Source: Martelella alba
Lineage (GTDB): Bacteria > Pseudomonadota > Alphaproteobacteria > Rhizobiales > Rhizobiaceae
Assembly: GCF_006516955.1 (NCBI RefSeq)
Contig: NZ_VHLG01000001.1
Location: 718,084 to 782,083, forward strand
Length of the DNA stretch: 64,000 nucleotides
Direction of reading: 5' to 3'
Positions 51,006 through 59,915 of the stretch are shown one piece after another (the stretch's first letter is position 1; every line of letters starts with the position of its first letter). A program made the translations under genes and the position numbers. A model generated the notes under the pieces. The model worked only from the letters and a program-made list of their open reading frames with translations. It had not been told where the DNA came from and did no database searches.

Positions 51006-52409
51006 TCAGCTGTTGTTATATTCCGCCAGCCACGGCTCTGCCGGATCCGCTTCGGCGTAAGAGAGCCCTTCCGCCTGCAGCCAATCCTTGAGATAGCGGT
51101 GAAAATCGCCTGATGTGTACTGCACCGGTCGGTATTTGCTGTTCCACAACCCCGGAATGAACTCGCCATCAGCATTGCGGCTGCCGCCGCTCCAGTCATC
51201 CCAGGGGGCTTTGGCGTCGATATGAGCACCGATCCGTGAATTCATCACCACGCATTTGCCAACCGCTTCCAGCACGTCGAGCGAGATTGTGCCAAGCGGT
51301 GGATGATCGAGTTCCGAAGTCTCGGCGAGCCGTGTACGATAGCCCTCGATATTCGGCGTGCCATAGGGCGTGGCGCGCACCGTCTGGAACCATTGCCGGC
51401 CAAGAGCGAAGGTCCCTTTCAGCGCCGCCGCGCTGCCATCATGGGTGAAATCGCAATCGTTGAAGACGATGCCATAGCGCGTGGCGATATTGGTCGACGG
51501 CGCCACGACATAGGTGTGGCCGACACGGCTGCCGAGCGAGCGGATTTCGCAGGCATCAAAGAAGGCCGTGGAACGCCCGAAGATGAAATCGATATCGCCT
51601 TCCACCATGCAGTGGCTGTAGAAGGAGCGGACCGTATGCCCCGGCACACGGCTCTTGAAATAGAGCGTGTCCTGAAAGCTCCTGAAGCCGACATTTTCGA
51701 AATGCACCCGGTCAGCATTGTGGATGAGCGCGGCCACGGCCTGATGCCAGCCGATGGCGAACTGGCCGTTCGCATTCTTCGGTCCACCCTTGCCGTCTTC
51801 GCAATGGGAATTCACATCCGCGCGATCGGCATTATAGGCATTGTGGATGGTCAGGTTCTTCGCCTGAAAGCCGTCATTCTCGACCCGCAACACGGATGCA
51901 TTCTCGGTCGAAAGGCGCGGCAGCGCGGCATTGGCGCGGAAAATATCGGCAATCTCGGGCTCAAGCCCGTCGAAGACCGGAGTGAATCTGCGGCCATATT
52001 CTGCGCCCGTCATGCCCTGGTCTATGGCGATCTTTATCGCTGTCGCCGTCGCATCATCCGACAAGCCGTAAAGCGTGATCGCCACAGGCTTGCCGTCGAC
52101 GATCAGTTTCGGCACATAGACGAGTTCTTCATAGGTGCCCGGTTCGATCGCGATATAGGCACGCCCGGATATGGCGCCTGCTTTGGCCTTTTTTACCGCT
52201 TCGTTGACGGCCAGCTGAATACTGGCAAAACCGCCCTCACCGACCCGGAAATCGGGTTTAACGGCGCTCTTTCCGGCCATGAAGGTATCAGCCTTCGGAT
52301 CCCATGGATCAACACGCTCGGCGCCGGCCCGCCCGGTATATTTCATCACTTCGAGATAGTGGTAGCGAAGCGCCTGCTCGTCAGTCAGCTGAGGCCGGGT
52401 TGAAGACAT
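51006..52409 (-). CDS. Pectinesterase-family protein without signal peptide
   Basis: 467-aa protein of the pectin methylesterase family (CE8, beta-helix). Conserved motifs: YEELVYVPK, GWHQAVAALIHNAD, the catalytic Asp in SFQDTLYFKSR and the second Asp in VEGDIDFIFGR. The RG-rich end GLWNSKYRPVQYT follows. Start at 52409 (MSSTRPQLTDEQ) with the strong ribosome site GGAGGAAA. No signal peptide or membrane segment, so cytoplasmic unless exported by another route. It sits between core genes and looks like an accessory insertion. Confidence 0.87.
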   Translation of the reverse strand: MSSTRPQLTDEQALRYHYLEVMKYTGRAGAERVDPWDPKADTFMAGKSAVKPDFRVGEGGFASIQLAVNEAVKKAKAGAISGRAYIAIEPGTYEELVYVPKLIVDGKPVAITLYGLSDDATATAIKIAIDQGMTGAEYGRRFTPVFDGLEPEIADIFRANAALPRLSTENASVLRVENDGFQAKNLTIHNAYNADRADVNSHCEDGKGGPKNANGQFAIGWHQAVAALIHNADRVHFENVGFRSFQDTLYFKSRVPGHTVRSFYSHCMVEGDIDFIFGRSTAFFDACEIRSLGSRVGHTYVVAPSTNIATRYGIVFNDCDFTHDGSAAALKGTFALGRQWFQTVRATPYGTPNIEGYRTRLAETSELDHPPLGTISLDVLEAVGKCVVMNSRIGAHIDAKAPWDDWSGGSRNADGEFIPGLWNSKYRPVQYTSGDFHRYLKDWLQAEGLSYAEADPAEPWLAEYNNS

Positions 52410-52578
52410 GGTTTCCTCCCATGGCGGAATGATGCGTGAGTTCTCTGGAAAGGGACAGAGCCGGAACCGGCGACCCAAAGTGCAGACTAGCATATCTGTT
52501 TTGAAAATGCTTGTCATGACCTGTCGCAAAGCCAGTGCTGCCAGCTCCGCCTCCCACGATCTGGGACGGTCTCAATGA

Positions 52579-52995
52579 TCAGGGCTTGGGAATATCCGAC
52601 TTTTGGGCGCAGCCGGTCAGCCAGACGTCATAGATCGAATCCTGCACGGCATTGAGCGCCGGCGAATCAGCAAACATCCAGCCGGAGAAGATCCGGTCGA
52701 CGTCCTGCTTCAGCGACACCTTGTCGACCTGTACGAAGGCATCGACACGCTGGGCCTCGGTATCATCCCGCGAATAGCAAACCCGAGGCGTGACCTGCAG
52801 ACGGCCGAACTGCACCGTCTCGCCCACATAGGCGCTGAATGTGTAAGTCCGTCCGGTGATCTTGTCGATGCCGCCAAACACGGCAACGGGATTCTCGATC
52901 TTCTCCGCCCTTGCCTCAGACAGCGGCAGAAACGCCGTCACAAGCGCCACCAGCGCGGCGCTTCCGGTAAAAAACGAGGAACGAGAAACATTCAT
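52579..52995 (-). CDS. DUF2155-domain periplasmic protein
   Basis: 138-aa protein with a signal peptide (TGSAALVALVTAFLPLSEARA) followed by a DUF2155 domain. The conserved core is VAVFGGIDKITGRTYTFSAYVGETVQFGRLQVTPRVCY, with the late DVWLTGC. Found almost only in Alphaproteobacteria; function unknown. It lies downstream of the NDUFA12-like gene. Confidence 0.88.
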   Translation of the reverse strand: MNVSRSSFFTGSAALVALVTAFLPLSEARAEKIENPVAVFGGIDKITGRTYTFSAYVGETVQFGRLQVTPRVCYSRDDTEAQRVDAFVQVDKVSLKQDVDRIFSGWMFADSPALNAVQDSIYDVWLTGCAQKSDIPKP

Positions 52996-53086
52996 GCGAA
53001 GATCCTTGAACGACCAAGCGCGGCATCAGCCGCGCTTTATCATGCCTATCCGCACTCACCTAACAAGCAAATGCGGCAAAATGCGA

Positions 53087-53485
53087 TCAGCTGCCCGGCG
53101 TCCAGGCATCGTAATCGCCTGTGACCTTGGGCCGTTCGCCAGCAGCAGCCAGCGATCCCGGCGGCCGGTAGGCTGCTGCCGTGCCTGTGCGGTTGGGAAT
53201 ATGCGGCTTCTGCCACGCACGCGGCTGATAATTATCCTTCGTCGGCGGCGTATCGGTGCGGTGATGCATCCAGCCATGCCAGCCCGGCGGAATGGAGGAC
53301 GCATCGGCATAGCCCTTGTAGATGACCCAGCGCCGCGTCAGACCATAGGTCGACTTGCTGCCCTCATAATAGACATTGCCGAATTCATCTTCGCCAACCT
53401 TCTTGCCGAAGCGGCGGGTAAAGACGTCCGTCCCGATCGTCGAACCACGCCACCAGATGAACATCTTCGTCAGAAAACCAGCCAT
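53087..53485 (-). CDS. NADH:ubiquinone oxidoreductase accessory subunit, NDUFA12/B17.2 family
   Basis: 132-aa homologue of a supernumerary subunit of complex I. Motifs: GKKVGEDEFGNVYYEG, RRWVIYKGYADASSIPPGWHGWMHH and the C-terminal DAWTPGS. Start placed at 53485 (MAGFLTKMFIWW); the frame is open for 18 more codons. It helps complex I assembly in the membrane, and the full nuo operon is not in this window. Confidence 0.9.
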   Translation of the reverse strand: MAGFLTKMFIWWRGSTIGTDVFTRRFGKKVGEDEFGNVYYEGSKSTYGLTRRWVIYKGYADASSIPPGWHGWMHHRTDTPPTKDNYQPRAWQKPHIPNRTGTAAAYRPPGSLAAAGERPKVTGDYDAWTPGS

Positions 53486-53584
53486 TGTCCTATCCTGTCG
53501 AAACGCGCACCGGCCAGGCCGGCGCATGTCGAATGTCATGTTTTTATGGCGTCTTGCACCGGGCTTGTCCAGTGCCGCGCCATG

Positions 53585-54046
53585 CTATTTCAGCTTCATC
53601 TTGAAACCGAGATGCGATGGTGAAAAGCCGAGCCGCTCATAAAATCGATGCGCATCAAGCCGCTTGGCATTCGACATCAGCTGTACCAGCCGGCAATCAA
53701 GGCGTTTTGCCTCGTCAATGGCGTAAGCCACCATCTTGCCGCCAATACCGTGACCCCGCAGATCCGAGCGCGTCTGCACGGCCTCGATGATCAGACTCTT
53801 GCCGCCCCGCCCGGTCAGCGAGCGCGTCAGAGCGATCTGGAACGTTCCCGCCACTTTGCCATCAAGTTCAGCAACATAAAGCGTCTCATAGGGAGAGCCG
53901 GCAATATGATGAAAGGCGGCGCGGTAATCCGGCAGAGCCGCCGCATCGGTCGTATCGCCATGGCCACCAAGATCATCTTCAGCAAACATTGCGATCAGCG
54001 CCGGCAGATCGTCTTCATGCGCTTCGCGAATCAGCAGCTCAGGCAC
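53585..54046 (-). CDS. GNAT acetyltransferase
   Basis: 153 aa, acetyl-CoA loop RSDLRGHGIGGKMV and late FYERLGF. It overlaps the next GNAT gene by 8 nt and follows gatB in the same transcript direction. Substrate unknown. Confidence 0.85.
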   Translation of the reverse strand: MPELLIREAHEDDLPALIAMFAEDDLGGHGDTTDAAALPDYRAAFHHIAGSPYETLYVAELDGKVAGTFQIALTRSLTGRGGKSLIIEAVQTRSDLRGHGIGGKMVAYAIDEAKRLDCRLVQLMSNAKRLDAHRFYERLGFSPSHLGFKMKLK

Positions 54047-54542
54047 CCGGCAGTTCCTTCTCCATCACAATCGCCGGCAGACCGGAATTGCAGGAACCGC
54101 AATTTTCCGTCCGCCCGACCTCGACAAAGCCATGCGCCAGATAGAAGGCGACGGCATTCGCATTTTCCGGCTCCACCTCAAGCTTCATACGCTTTGCATG
54201 CGGAAAACAGGTCTCGATCTCGGCAAAGAGATCCCGGCCGATGCCGTGGCGCTGATGATCGGGATGCACATAGAGCTGATGGAGCCGGACCAAATCGCGT
54301 TCCTTCGCATCGGGCGCCGCAAAGGCCATGCCGCCGAGCATCTTGCCGTCATCGGCAACAAGGAATTCGCCATCCCGGCGCTGAAGCCGCGCTTGCAGCT
54401 TTTCCAGCGAAAACCAGTCGTCGGTAATGGACGCGACCTTTTTCGCCCCGTAGAGCGGGTCATAGGTCGCGTGCCAGGTGATGACCAGCAATTGCCTTAT
54501 GGCTGGCAGATCGGCGGCTGTGGCTGTTCTGACGAAGAACAA
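54039..54542 (-). CDS. GNAT acetyltransferase
   Basis: 167 aa. The acetyl-CoA loop is HPDHQRHGIGRDL, and FYLAHGFVEVGR is the usual late motif. Near the end, NCGSCNSG holds two cysteines, an unusual feature. It starts 3 nt after the gatB stop and overlaps the next GNAT by 8 nt, so the three are probably one operon. Not similar enough to the neighbouring GNAT to call a recent duplication. Confidence 0.85.
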   Translation of the reverse strand: MFFVRTATAADLPAIRQLLVITWHATYDPLYGAKKVASITDDWFSLEKLQARLQRRDGEFLVADDGKMLGGMAFAAPDAKERDLVRLHQLYVHPDHQRHGIGRDLFAEIETCFPHAKRMKLEVEPENANAVAFYLAHGFVEVGRTENCGSCNSGLPAIVMEKELPGA

Positions 54543-54545
54543 GGC

Positions 54546-56048
54546 CTATTCCTCAACGCCAAGCTTGGCCTTGACCAGCGCTTGGACGGCCTGCGGATTG
54601 GCCTTGCCCTGGGATGCCTTCATCACCTGACCGACGAACCAGCCGGCGAGCGACGGCTTGGCCTTTACCTTTTCGACCTGTGCCGGATTGGCGGCGATGA
54701 TCTCGTCAACGATCTTCTCGATCGCACCGGTATCGGTCACCTGCTTCATGCCGCGCTCTTCAACGAGAACATGGGGATCGCCACCTTCATTCCAGACGAT
54801 CTCGAACAGGTCCTTGGCAATCTTGCCGGAAATGACGCCTTCCTTGATCAGATCGATGATCGCACCGAGCTGTTCGGGCGAAACCGGCGTATCCTCGATA
54901 TCGCGGCCAGCCTTGTTCAGCGCACCGAGCAGATCGTTGATGACCCAGTTGGCAGCAGCCTTGCCATCGCGGCCTTCGGCCAGATGTTCGAAATAGTCGG
55001 ACACCGCCTTGTCGGAGACGAGCACCGAGGCGTCATAAACCGACAGGCCGAGATCGTCGACGAAACGGGCCTTCTTGTCATCGGGCAGTTCCGGCAGATC
55101 GGCGGCAAGCGCTGCGACAAAGGCGTCGTCGAACTCCAGCGGCAGCAGATCGGGATCGGGGAAATAGCGATAGTCATGCGCATCTTCCTTGGAGCGCATG
55201 GAGCGGGTTTCGCCCTTGACCGGATCGAACAGGCGGGTTTCCTGGTCAATCTCGCCACCTTCTTCCAGAACATCAATCTGGCGACGGGCTTCATATTCGA
55301 TCGCCTGACCGACAAAGCGGATCGAATTGACATTCTTGATCTCGCAGCGCGTACCGAATTCGCCGCCCGGCTTGCGTACGGAGACGTTGACGTCGGCACG
55401 CATGGAACCTTCATCCATGTTGCCGTCGCAGGTGCCGAGATAGCGCACAATGGTACGCAGCTTGGTCAGATAGGCCTTGGCCTCGTCGGAAGAGCGCATA
55501 TCGGGTTTGGAAACGATTTCCATCAGCGCCACGCCGGAGCGGTTGAGATCGACAAAGGACATGGCGGGATGCTGGTCATGCATCGACTTGCCGGCATCCT
55601 GCTCCAGATGCAGACGCTCGATGCCGATCTCGACATCCTCGAAATTGCCCTGACGGTCGGGGCCGAGCGAGATCATGATCTTGCCCTCGCCGACGATCGG
55701 ATCCTTGTATTGCGAGATCTGATAGCCCTGCGGCAGATCGGGATAGAAATAGTTCTTGCGGTCAAAGATCGAACGGTTGTTGATCTGCGCCTTCAGGCCA
55801 AGTCCGGTCCGCACGGCTTGTCTGACGCATTCCTCATTGATGACCGGCAGCATGCCCGGCATCGCCGCATCAACCAGCGACACGTTGGAATTCGGCGCAT
55901 TGCCGAAGGTCGTCGAGGCGCCGGAAAACAGCTTCGAATTGGACAGAACCTGCGCATGCACCTCCAGGCCGATAATCACTTCCCAATCGCCGGTGGCGCC
56001 GGGAATCAGTCGTTTCGGATCAGGTGTGCGGGTGTCGACAATGCTCAT
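54546..56048 (-). CDS. gatB: Aspartyl/glutamyl-tRNA amidotransferase subunit B
   Basis: Kinase and tRNA-binding subunit of GatCAB, which amidates Glu-tRNA(Gln) and Asp-tRNA(Asn). The 500-aa protein opens with [22 protein letters not shown] and has the long helical YqeY-like C-terminal tail ([19 protein letters not shown]). Start set at 56048 ([14 protein letters not shown]). gatA and gatC lie 2-4 kb away, also on the minus strand. Confidence 0.97.
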   Translation of the reverse strand: MSIVDTRTPDPKRLIPGATGDWEVIIGLEVHAQVLSNSKLFSGASTTFGNAPNSNVSLVDAAMPGMLPVINEECVRQAVRTGLGLKAQINNRSIFDRKNYFYPDLPQGYQISQYKDPIVGEGKIMISLGPDRQGNFEDVEIGIERLHLEQDAGKSMHDQHPAMSFVDLNRSGVALMEIVSKPDMRSSDEAKAYLTKLRTIVRYLGTCDGNMDEGSMRADVNVSVRKPGGEFGTRCEIKNVNSIRFVGQAIEYEARRQIDVLEEGGEIDQETRLFDPVKGETRSMRSKEDAHDYRYFPDPDLLPLEFDDAFVAALAADLPELPDDKKARFVDDLGLSVYDASVLVSDKAVSDYFEHLAEGRDGKAAANWVINDLLGALNKAGRDIEDTPVSPEQLGAIIDLIKEGVISGKIAKDLFEIVWNEGGDPHVLVEERGMKQVTDTGAIEKIVDEIIAANPAQVEKVKAKPSLAGWFVGQVMKASQGKANPQAVQALVKAKLGVEE

Positions 56049-56362
56049 CTTCGGCTTCTCAATTTCAATGGCAAATCCTTCTCCGTGAGGTAGAGCAATT
56101 GCGCCGCCGACGCAAGCCGTAGGCTTTGCCCTCAAACGCTTTCGCTTGACGAAAAGGACAACCGGGACTAGAAAATCCCATCCATTTTGGAGTGTTTATG
56201 TCCAGCAATCGGGAATCCCGCTAGGGGCCCTGCCGCTGCCGCGATTGATGCGGGTGCGCGCAGAGGCCGGAAACGAACCCCGCCACGCAAGACTTGCGTG
56301 TGCGGAATATGTTTCCTTGCGCCTTCTTCTTTTGAAGAAAGCGCAGAGCGGATTTCACGACG
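56049..56362. other. Intergenic region between gatB and the YjhX-like ORF
   Basis: 314 nt between divergent genes; no gene or clear signal found. The promoters of both genes should be here. Confidence 0.5.
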
Positions 56363-56620
56363 ATGGATATTTCCCGCGCCGAACAGCGCATTCTTCACCT
56401 GCTCGCCCAGGGCGGCAGGATCGAACTCATACGCACTGAGACCAATAAGATCGAAAAGGCCGAATGCTTTACCCGCGACGGCTGGCTCTATCCGGACCTC
56501 GATCTGATCCTGTTTCGTAAACTGAAGGCCAAACGGGCGATCCGTTCAAAAGACGGGCGCCCCTACCAGATCACTGCCCGCGGGCTCGAACTGGTAAGAG
56601 CCGAACCGGACAACCGGTAA
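56363..56620 (+). CDS. YjhX/UPF0386-family protein
   Basis: 85-aa basic protein; sequence pattern MDISRAEQRILHLLAQGG, then DGWLYPDLDLILFRKLK, GRPYQITARGLELVR. This is the UPF0386/YjhX family, with a winged-helix-like fold and reported toxin-like behaviour for YjhX of E. coli. No antitoxin gene is adjacent, so a toxin role here is not supported. The downstream ComB-like fragment begins 16 nt after its stop. Confidence 0.78.
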   Translation: MDISRAEQRILHLLAQGGRIELIRTETNKIEKAECFTRDGWLYPDLDLILFRKLKAKRAIRSKDGRPYQITARGLELVRAEPDNR

Positions 56621-56636
56621 TGAAGGAAGCACGGCC

Positions 56637-56924
56637 ATGCCACAGACGATCCACTGCGAATCGGGCATGGCCGGACTTCTCGCCCTCGAACCCATATGCA
56701 ACGTCATCATCATCGTTGATGTGCTGTCCTTCTCGACGGCCGTCGATATTGCTGTTGCCAGCGGCGCAACCGTCTTTCCGTTTCCACTCCGGGACTGCCA
56801 GGCCACCGGTGCTCGCTGCCGGACGGCCATCACCAAAACCTCGCAGATACGATCGCGGCTCAGCTCACCCCAACCGCTTCCTGAAACCGCGCAAGTTGGC
56901 TGCCTGAAAGCCTCCCGTCGATAA
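56637..56924 (+). pseudogene. Truncated 2-phosphosulfolactate phosphatase (ComB)-like remnant
   Basis: The first about 55 residues (CESGMAGLLALEPICNVIIIVDVLSFSTAVDIAVASGATVF, from 56652) look like the N-terminus of the ComB family. After about base 56830 the resemblance stops, and the frame runs into the 3' end of the M23 gene on the other strand (stop at 56924, 95 codons). A complete ComB is about 230 aa. A functional short protein is possible but unlikely. Confidence 0.65.
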
Positions 56925-57645
56925 TGAAGTGAACCTTCATCGGATCAACGGCCTTGCCGCCGACAATAACTTCGTAGTGAAGATGCGGCCCGGTGGCCAG
57001 GCCGGAGCGTCCGACATAGCCGATAACCTCACCCTGGCTGACCTTTGTACCAACCTTGATATTGGCGGCGAATTTGCTCTGATGGCTATAGGAGGTCTGG
57101 TAGCCGTTGCCGTGATCGATGACGATCTGATTGCCATCCTCGCCCTTGCGTCCCTCGAAGGAAACCACACCATCAGCCGCGGCGAGAATGGGCGTGCCGA
57201 CGGGCGCCGACCAGTCAACGCCGGCATGCATGCGCGTGTAGCCGAGAATGGGATGGCGCCGCATGCCGAATCCCGACGTCTTTTTGCCAGCCGGCACGGG
57301 ATTGCGCAGCAGATACTGACCGATCTTGTTGCCCTTGGCATCGAAGAAGGCAGTCTTGCCAGAGGCCGGGTCACGATAGCGGTAGAGCTTGATCTGATTT
57401 TTGCCAAGCGCGATCAGAAGGTCAAAGGACCGGGCCGAGGCGTTCAGGTCATCGCCTGTGTCGGCGGAGGCATAGGCAAGCTTCAGGCGGTCATCCGGCC
57501 CCGCATTCGACTGAAGGTCGAGATTACTATCCTGTTTGTGGACGAATTGCTGGAAAAGCTGGGTTTCACTGTTTCCGGTGGTCACGGTCGTGCATCCGGC
57601 TACGGCCAGAAGGGCCGCACACATCAAAAAGGGCGCAGGTCTCAA
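56860..57645 (-). CDS. M23-family peptidoglycan endopeptidase lipoprotein
   Basis: 261-aa lipoprotein: lipobox LLAVAGC with the cysteine at residue 18. A short N-terminal part (residues 20-115) is followed by a LytM/M23 domain. The zinc ligands are HAGVD and HLHYE, in GFGMRRHPILGYTRMHAGVD and SGLATGPHLHYEV. Rhizobial M23 proteins with this C-terminal half often have a much longer N-terminal region, missing here. Its 3' end overlaps the ComB-like remnant. Confidence 0.87.
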   Translation of the reverse strand: MRPAPFLMCAALLAVAGCTTVTTGNSETQLFQQFVHKQDSNLDLQSNAGPDDRLKLAYASADTGDDLNASARSFDLLIALGKNQIKLYRYRDPASGKTAFFDAKGNKIGQYLLRNPVPAGKKTSGFGMRRHPILGYTRMHAGVDWSAPVGTPILAAADGVVSFEGRKGEDGNQIVIDHGNGYQTSYSHQSKFAANIKVGTKVSQGEVIGYVGRSGLATGPHLHYEVIVGGKAVDPMKVHFIIDGRLSGSQLARFQEAVGVS

Positions 57646-58025
57646 AGTTTGTTTTCTTCTATTCTGTTTCTTTGGCGCCCTCTATCAAGTTGAAATCGGT
57701 ATTTTTTGTGAATTAAAACAACACGCCAAAGTCATAAAAATTGCCATATAGATTCGATACGCACAATACAGAAAAATATGTACAAAGAATACTTCTTTGA
57801 AAAGTACCAACAAATACCGAAAAAACCATCAAATTGACTTCGCCACGTTTCGTTCGGGCGCGAGACGGAATTGAAATATTCAGATAATATCCGGAAGCCG
57901 CGCACTCTACATCGAGACATCAAGAACAAACGAGTGAAAAGCACACGGCGGGATTGCACTGTAAATCAAGGCTTACCGCAGATCACAAAGTTGCCGCAAA
58001 ATCGACCATTCCGCCCCGAACCAGA

Positions 58026-58059
58026 TAAAAAAAACGCCGGCTGCAGATGCAACCGGCGT
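58026..58059 (-). terminator. Terminator hairpin with T-tract (copy A)
   Basis: The 26-bp hairpin at 58034-58059 (stem ACGCCGG/CCGGCGT type) is followed on the minus strand by eight Ts. It is the functional-looking terminator for gatA, although 230 nt from the gatA stop. Confidence 0.75.
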
Positions 58060-58110
58060 CAGATTGCCGACAAAGTCATTTACTTGGGGTGGAATAGCCG
58101 CCCCCTCCGC

Positions 58111-58225
58111 CGTCATCCCCGTGCTCGTCACGGGGATCCAGGCTCTTTAAGACATTGGATTAAGAAAGTCTTTCGCCGTGCAGACGCACGGCGGCTGGAT
58201 ATCTGTGTCAAGCACAGATATGACG
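58111..58225 (+). repeat. Mosaic palindromic repeat, copy 2 with three hairpins
   Basis: 115-bp element. Left arm: CGTCAT, stem CCCCGTG/CACGGGG, ATCCAG (58111-58141). Right arm, read on the minus strand: CGTCAT, stem ATCTGTG/CACAGAT, ATCCAG (58225-58195). The flanking hexamers are identical, while the stems differ but both pair perfectly. A central hairpin CGCCGTG/CACGGCG lies at 58174-58193. The pattern resembles rhizobial intergenic mosaic elements. Confidence 0.8.
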
Positions 58226-58259
58226 CCAGTGGGGATTAGCAAGCTTTGTCGATAGTTTG

Positions 58260-58285
58260 ACGCCGGCTGCAGATGCAACCGGCGT
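58260..58285 (-). repeat. Duplicate terminator hairpin without T-tract (copy B)
   Basis: All 26 bases match the copy at 58034-58059. It is nearer the gatA stop (27 nt) but lacks the T-tract. The two copies bracket 200 bp containing mosaic repeat copy 2. Confidence 0.85.
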
Positions 58286-58312
58286 TTCCCAAATCAAGAC
58301 TGGTAAAATCTG

Positions 58313-59794
58313 TTACCACCACTTGGACGGCGTGAAGCGCCCGGCAGCCTTTTCGATTACTGACGCTGTGCGGAACAGCGTTTCTTCTTCAAACGGCTTG
58401 CCAATCAGCTGCAACCCCAGCGGCAGGCCACCAGCGTCAACACCGGCAGGGACGGCAATCCCCGGCAGCCCGGCCATATTCACCGTCACAGTGAAAATGT
58501 CATTCAGATACATCTTGACCGGATCAGCTGCCAGCGCCTCGTCAGCGATACCGAACGCAGCCGATGGCGTTGCCGGGGTCAGAATGGCATCGACGCCGTC
58601 GTGGAAAACGGTTTCAAAGTCGCGCTTGATCAGCGTGCGAACCTTCTGGGCGCGCAGATAATAGGCGTCATAATAACCGGCAGAAAGAACATAGGTGCCG
58701 ATCATGATACGGCGCTGCACTTCCTTGCCGAAACCTGCGGCGCGGGTGTTCTCGTACATCTCGGCAATGTCGCGGCCAGGCACGCGCAGGCCGTATTTCA
58801 CACCGTCATAACGCGCGAGGTTGGACGAGGCTTCAGCCGGGGCCACAATGTAATAGGCGGGCAATGCGTATTTGGTATGCGGAAGCGAGATATCGACGAT
58901 CTCGGCGCCAGCATCCTTCAGCATGGCAATACCCTTGGCCCAGAGCTTTTCGATATCCTCCGGCATGCCATCGACCCGGTATTCCTTCGGAATGCCGATC
59001 TTCATGCCCTTGACCGACTGGCCGATCGCAGCCTCATAATCCGGCACGGGCAGATCGACCGAAGTCGTATCCCTGGCGTCAACACTGGCCATCGACTTCA
59101 GCATGATCGCCGCATCCCGGACATCGCGGGCAATCGGCCCGGCCTGATCGAGCGACGAAGCAAAGGCTGCAACACCCCAGCGCGAGCAGCGGCCATAGGT
59201 CGGCTTGATGCCGACCGTACCGGTAAAGGCCGCCGGCTGACGGATCGAGCCACCGGTATCGGTTGCCGTGGCGCCAGCACAGAGATTGGCGGCAACGGCT
59301 GCGGCAGAGCCGCCCGAAGAACCACCGGGCACCAGATTCTGGTTTGAACCCTTGGCGCGCCACGGATTGATCACCGGTCCGTAATAGGAGGTCTCGTTGG
59401 AGGAGCCCATGGCGAACTCGTCCATATTGAGCTTACCGAGCATGACCGCGCCGTCGTTCCACAGATTCTGCGTGACGGTTGATTCGTAGCGCGGCTTGAA
59501 GCCATCGAGAATGTGTGACGCAGCCTGAGTGTGAACACCTTCCGTGGCAAACAGATCCTTGATGCCGAGCGGGATCCCCTCCAGCGCACCGGCCTTGCCT
59601 GTCGCAATGCGCTCATCCGAAGCCTTCGCCATGTCACGCGCCTTGTCCGGCGTCACAGCAACATAGGCATTGAAGGTCGCGTTATAAGCGTCAATCGCCG
59701 CGATATAGGCTTCGGTCAGCTCGAGAGCTTTGATTTCCTTCGCCGCAAGCTTCTCGCGCGCCTCGGCGATGGTCAGGCTGGTCAGATCGGTCAT
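58313..59794 (-). CDS. gatA: Aspartyl/glutamyl-tRNA amidotransferase subunit A
   Basis: Amidase subunit that frees ammonia from glutamine for GatB. The 493-aa sequence has the catalytic lysine in [10 protein letters not shown] and the Ser-cisSer region [17 protein letters not shown], then [14 protein letters not shown]. Start at 59794 ([16 protein letters not shown]); GTG at 59803 is the other option. Transcribed after gatC and a GNAT gene, and ends at the duplicated hairpins. Confidence 0.97.
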   Translation of the reverse strand: MTDLTSLTIAEAREKLAAKEIKALELTEAYIAAIDAYNATFNAYVAVTPDKARDMAKASDERIATGKAGALEGIPLGIKDLFATEGVHTQAASHILDGFKPRYESTVTQNLWNDGAVMLGKLNMDEFAMGSSNETSYYGPVINPWRAKGSNQNLVPGGSSGGSAAAVAANLCAGATATDTGGSIRQPAAFTGTVGIKPTYGRCSRWGVAAFASSLDQAGPIARDVRDAAIMLKSMASVDARDTTSVDLPVPDYEAAIGQSVKGMKIGIPKEYRVDGMPEDIEKLWAKGIAMLKDAGAEIVDISLPHTKYALPAYYIVAPAEASSNLARYDGVKYGLRVPGRDIAEMYENTRAAGFGKEVQRRIMIGTYVLSAGYYDAYYLRAQKVRTLIKRDFETVFHDGVDAILTPATPSAAFGIADEALAADPVKMYLNDIFTVTVNMAGLPGIAVPAGVDAGGLPLGLQLIGKPFEEETLFRTASVIEKAAGRFTPSKWW

Positions 59795-59915
59795 AGGTGT
59801 CACTTCGTATTAGGCCTGGAACACGCCCGTTGAACATCGCTCAACGGTCGCATCCCATCATGTTGTTTTTACGCAATTGCCGACGAAAACCGGTTCCTGC
59901 AATCTCGAACGCGCC

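Larger units (their letters stand above)
57646..58312. other. Intergenic region with AT-rich block and mosaic repeat
   Basis: 667 nt between the M23 lipoprotein and gatA. The first 300 nt are strikingly AT-rich compared with the surroundings. The rest holds two identical 26-bp hairpins and a mosaic palindrome between them. No gene is supported. Confidence 0.7.

Noticed and set aside
54132..56093. 653-codon plus-strand open frame
   Set aside because: It lies antisense to gatB and a GNAT gene, which both have clear motifs.
56363..56924. YjhX plus the following ORF as a toxin-antitoxin pair
   Set aside because: The second ORF resembles a truncated ComB metabolic enzyme, not an antitoxin.
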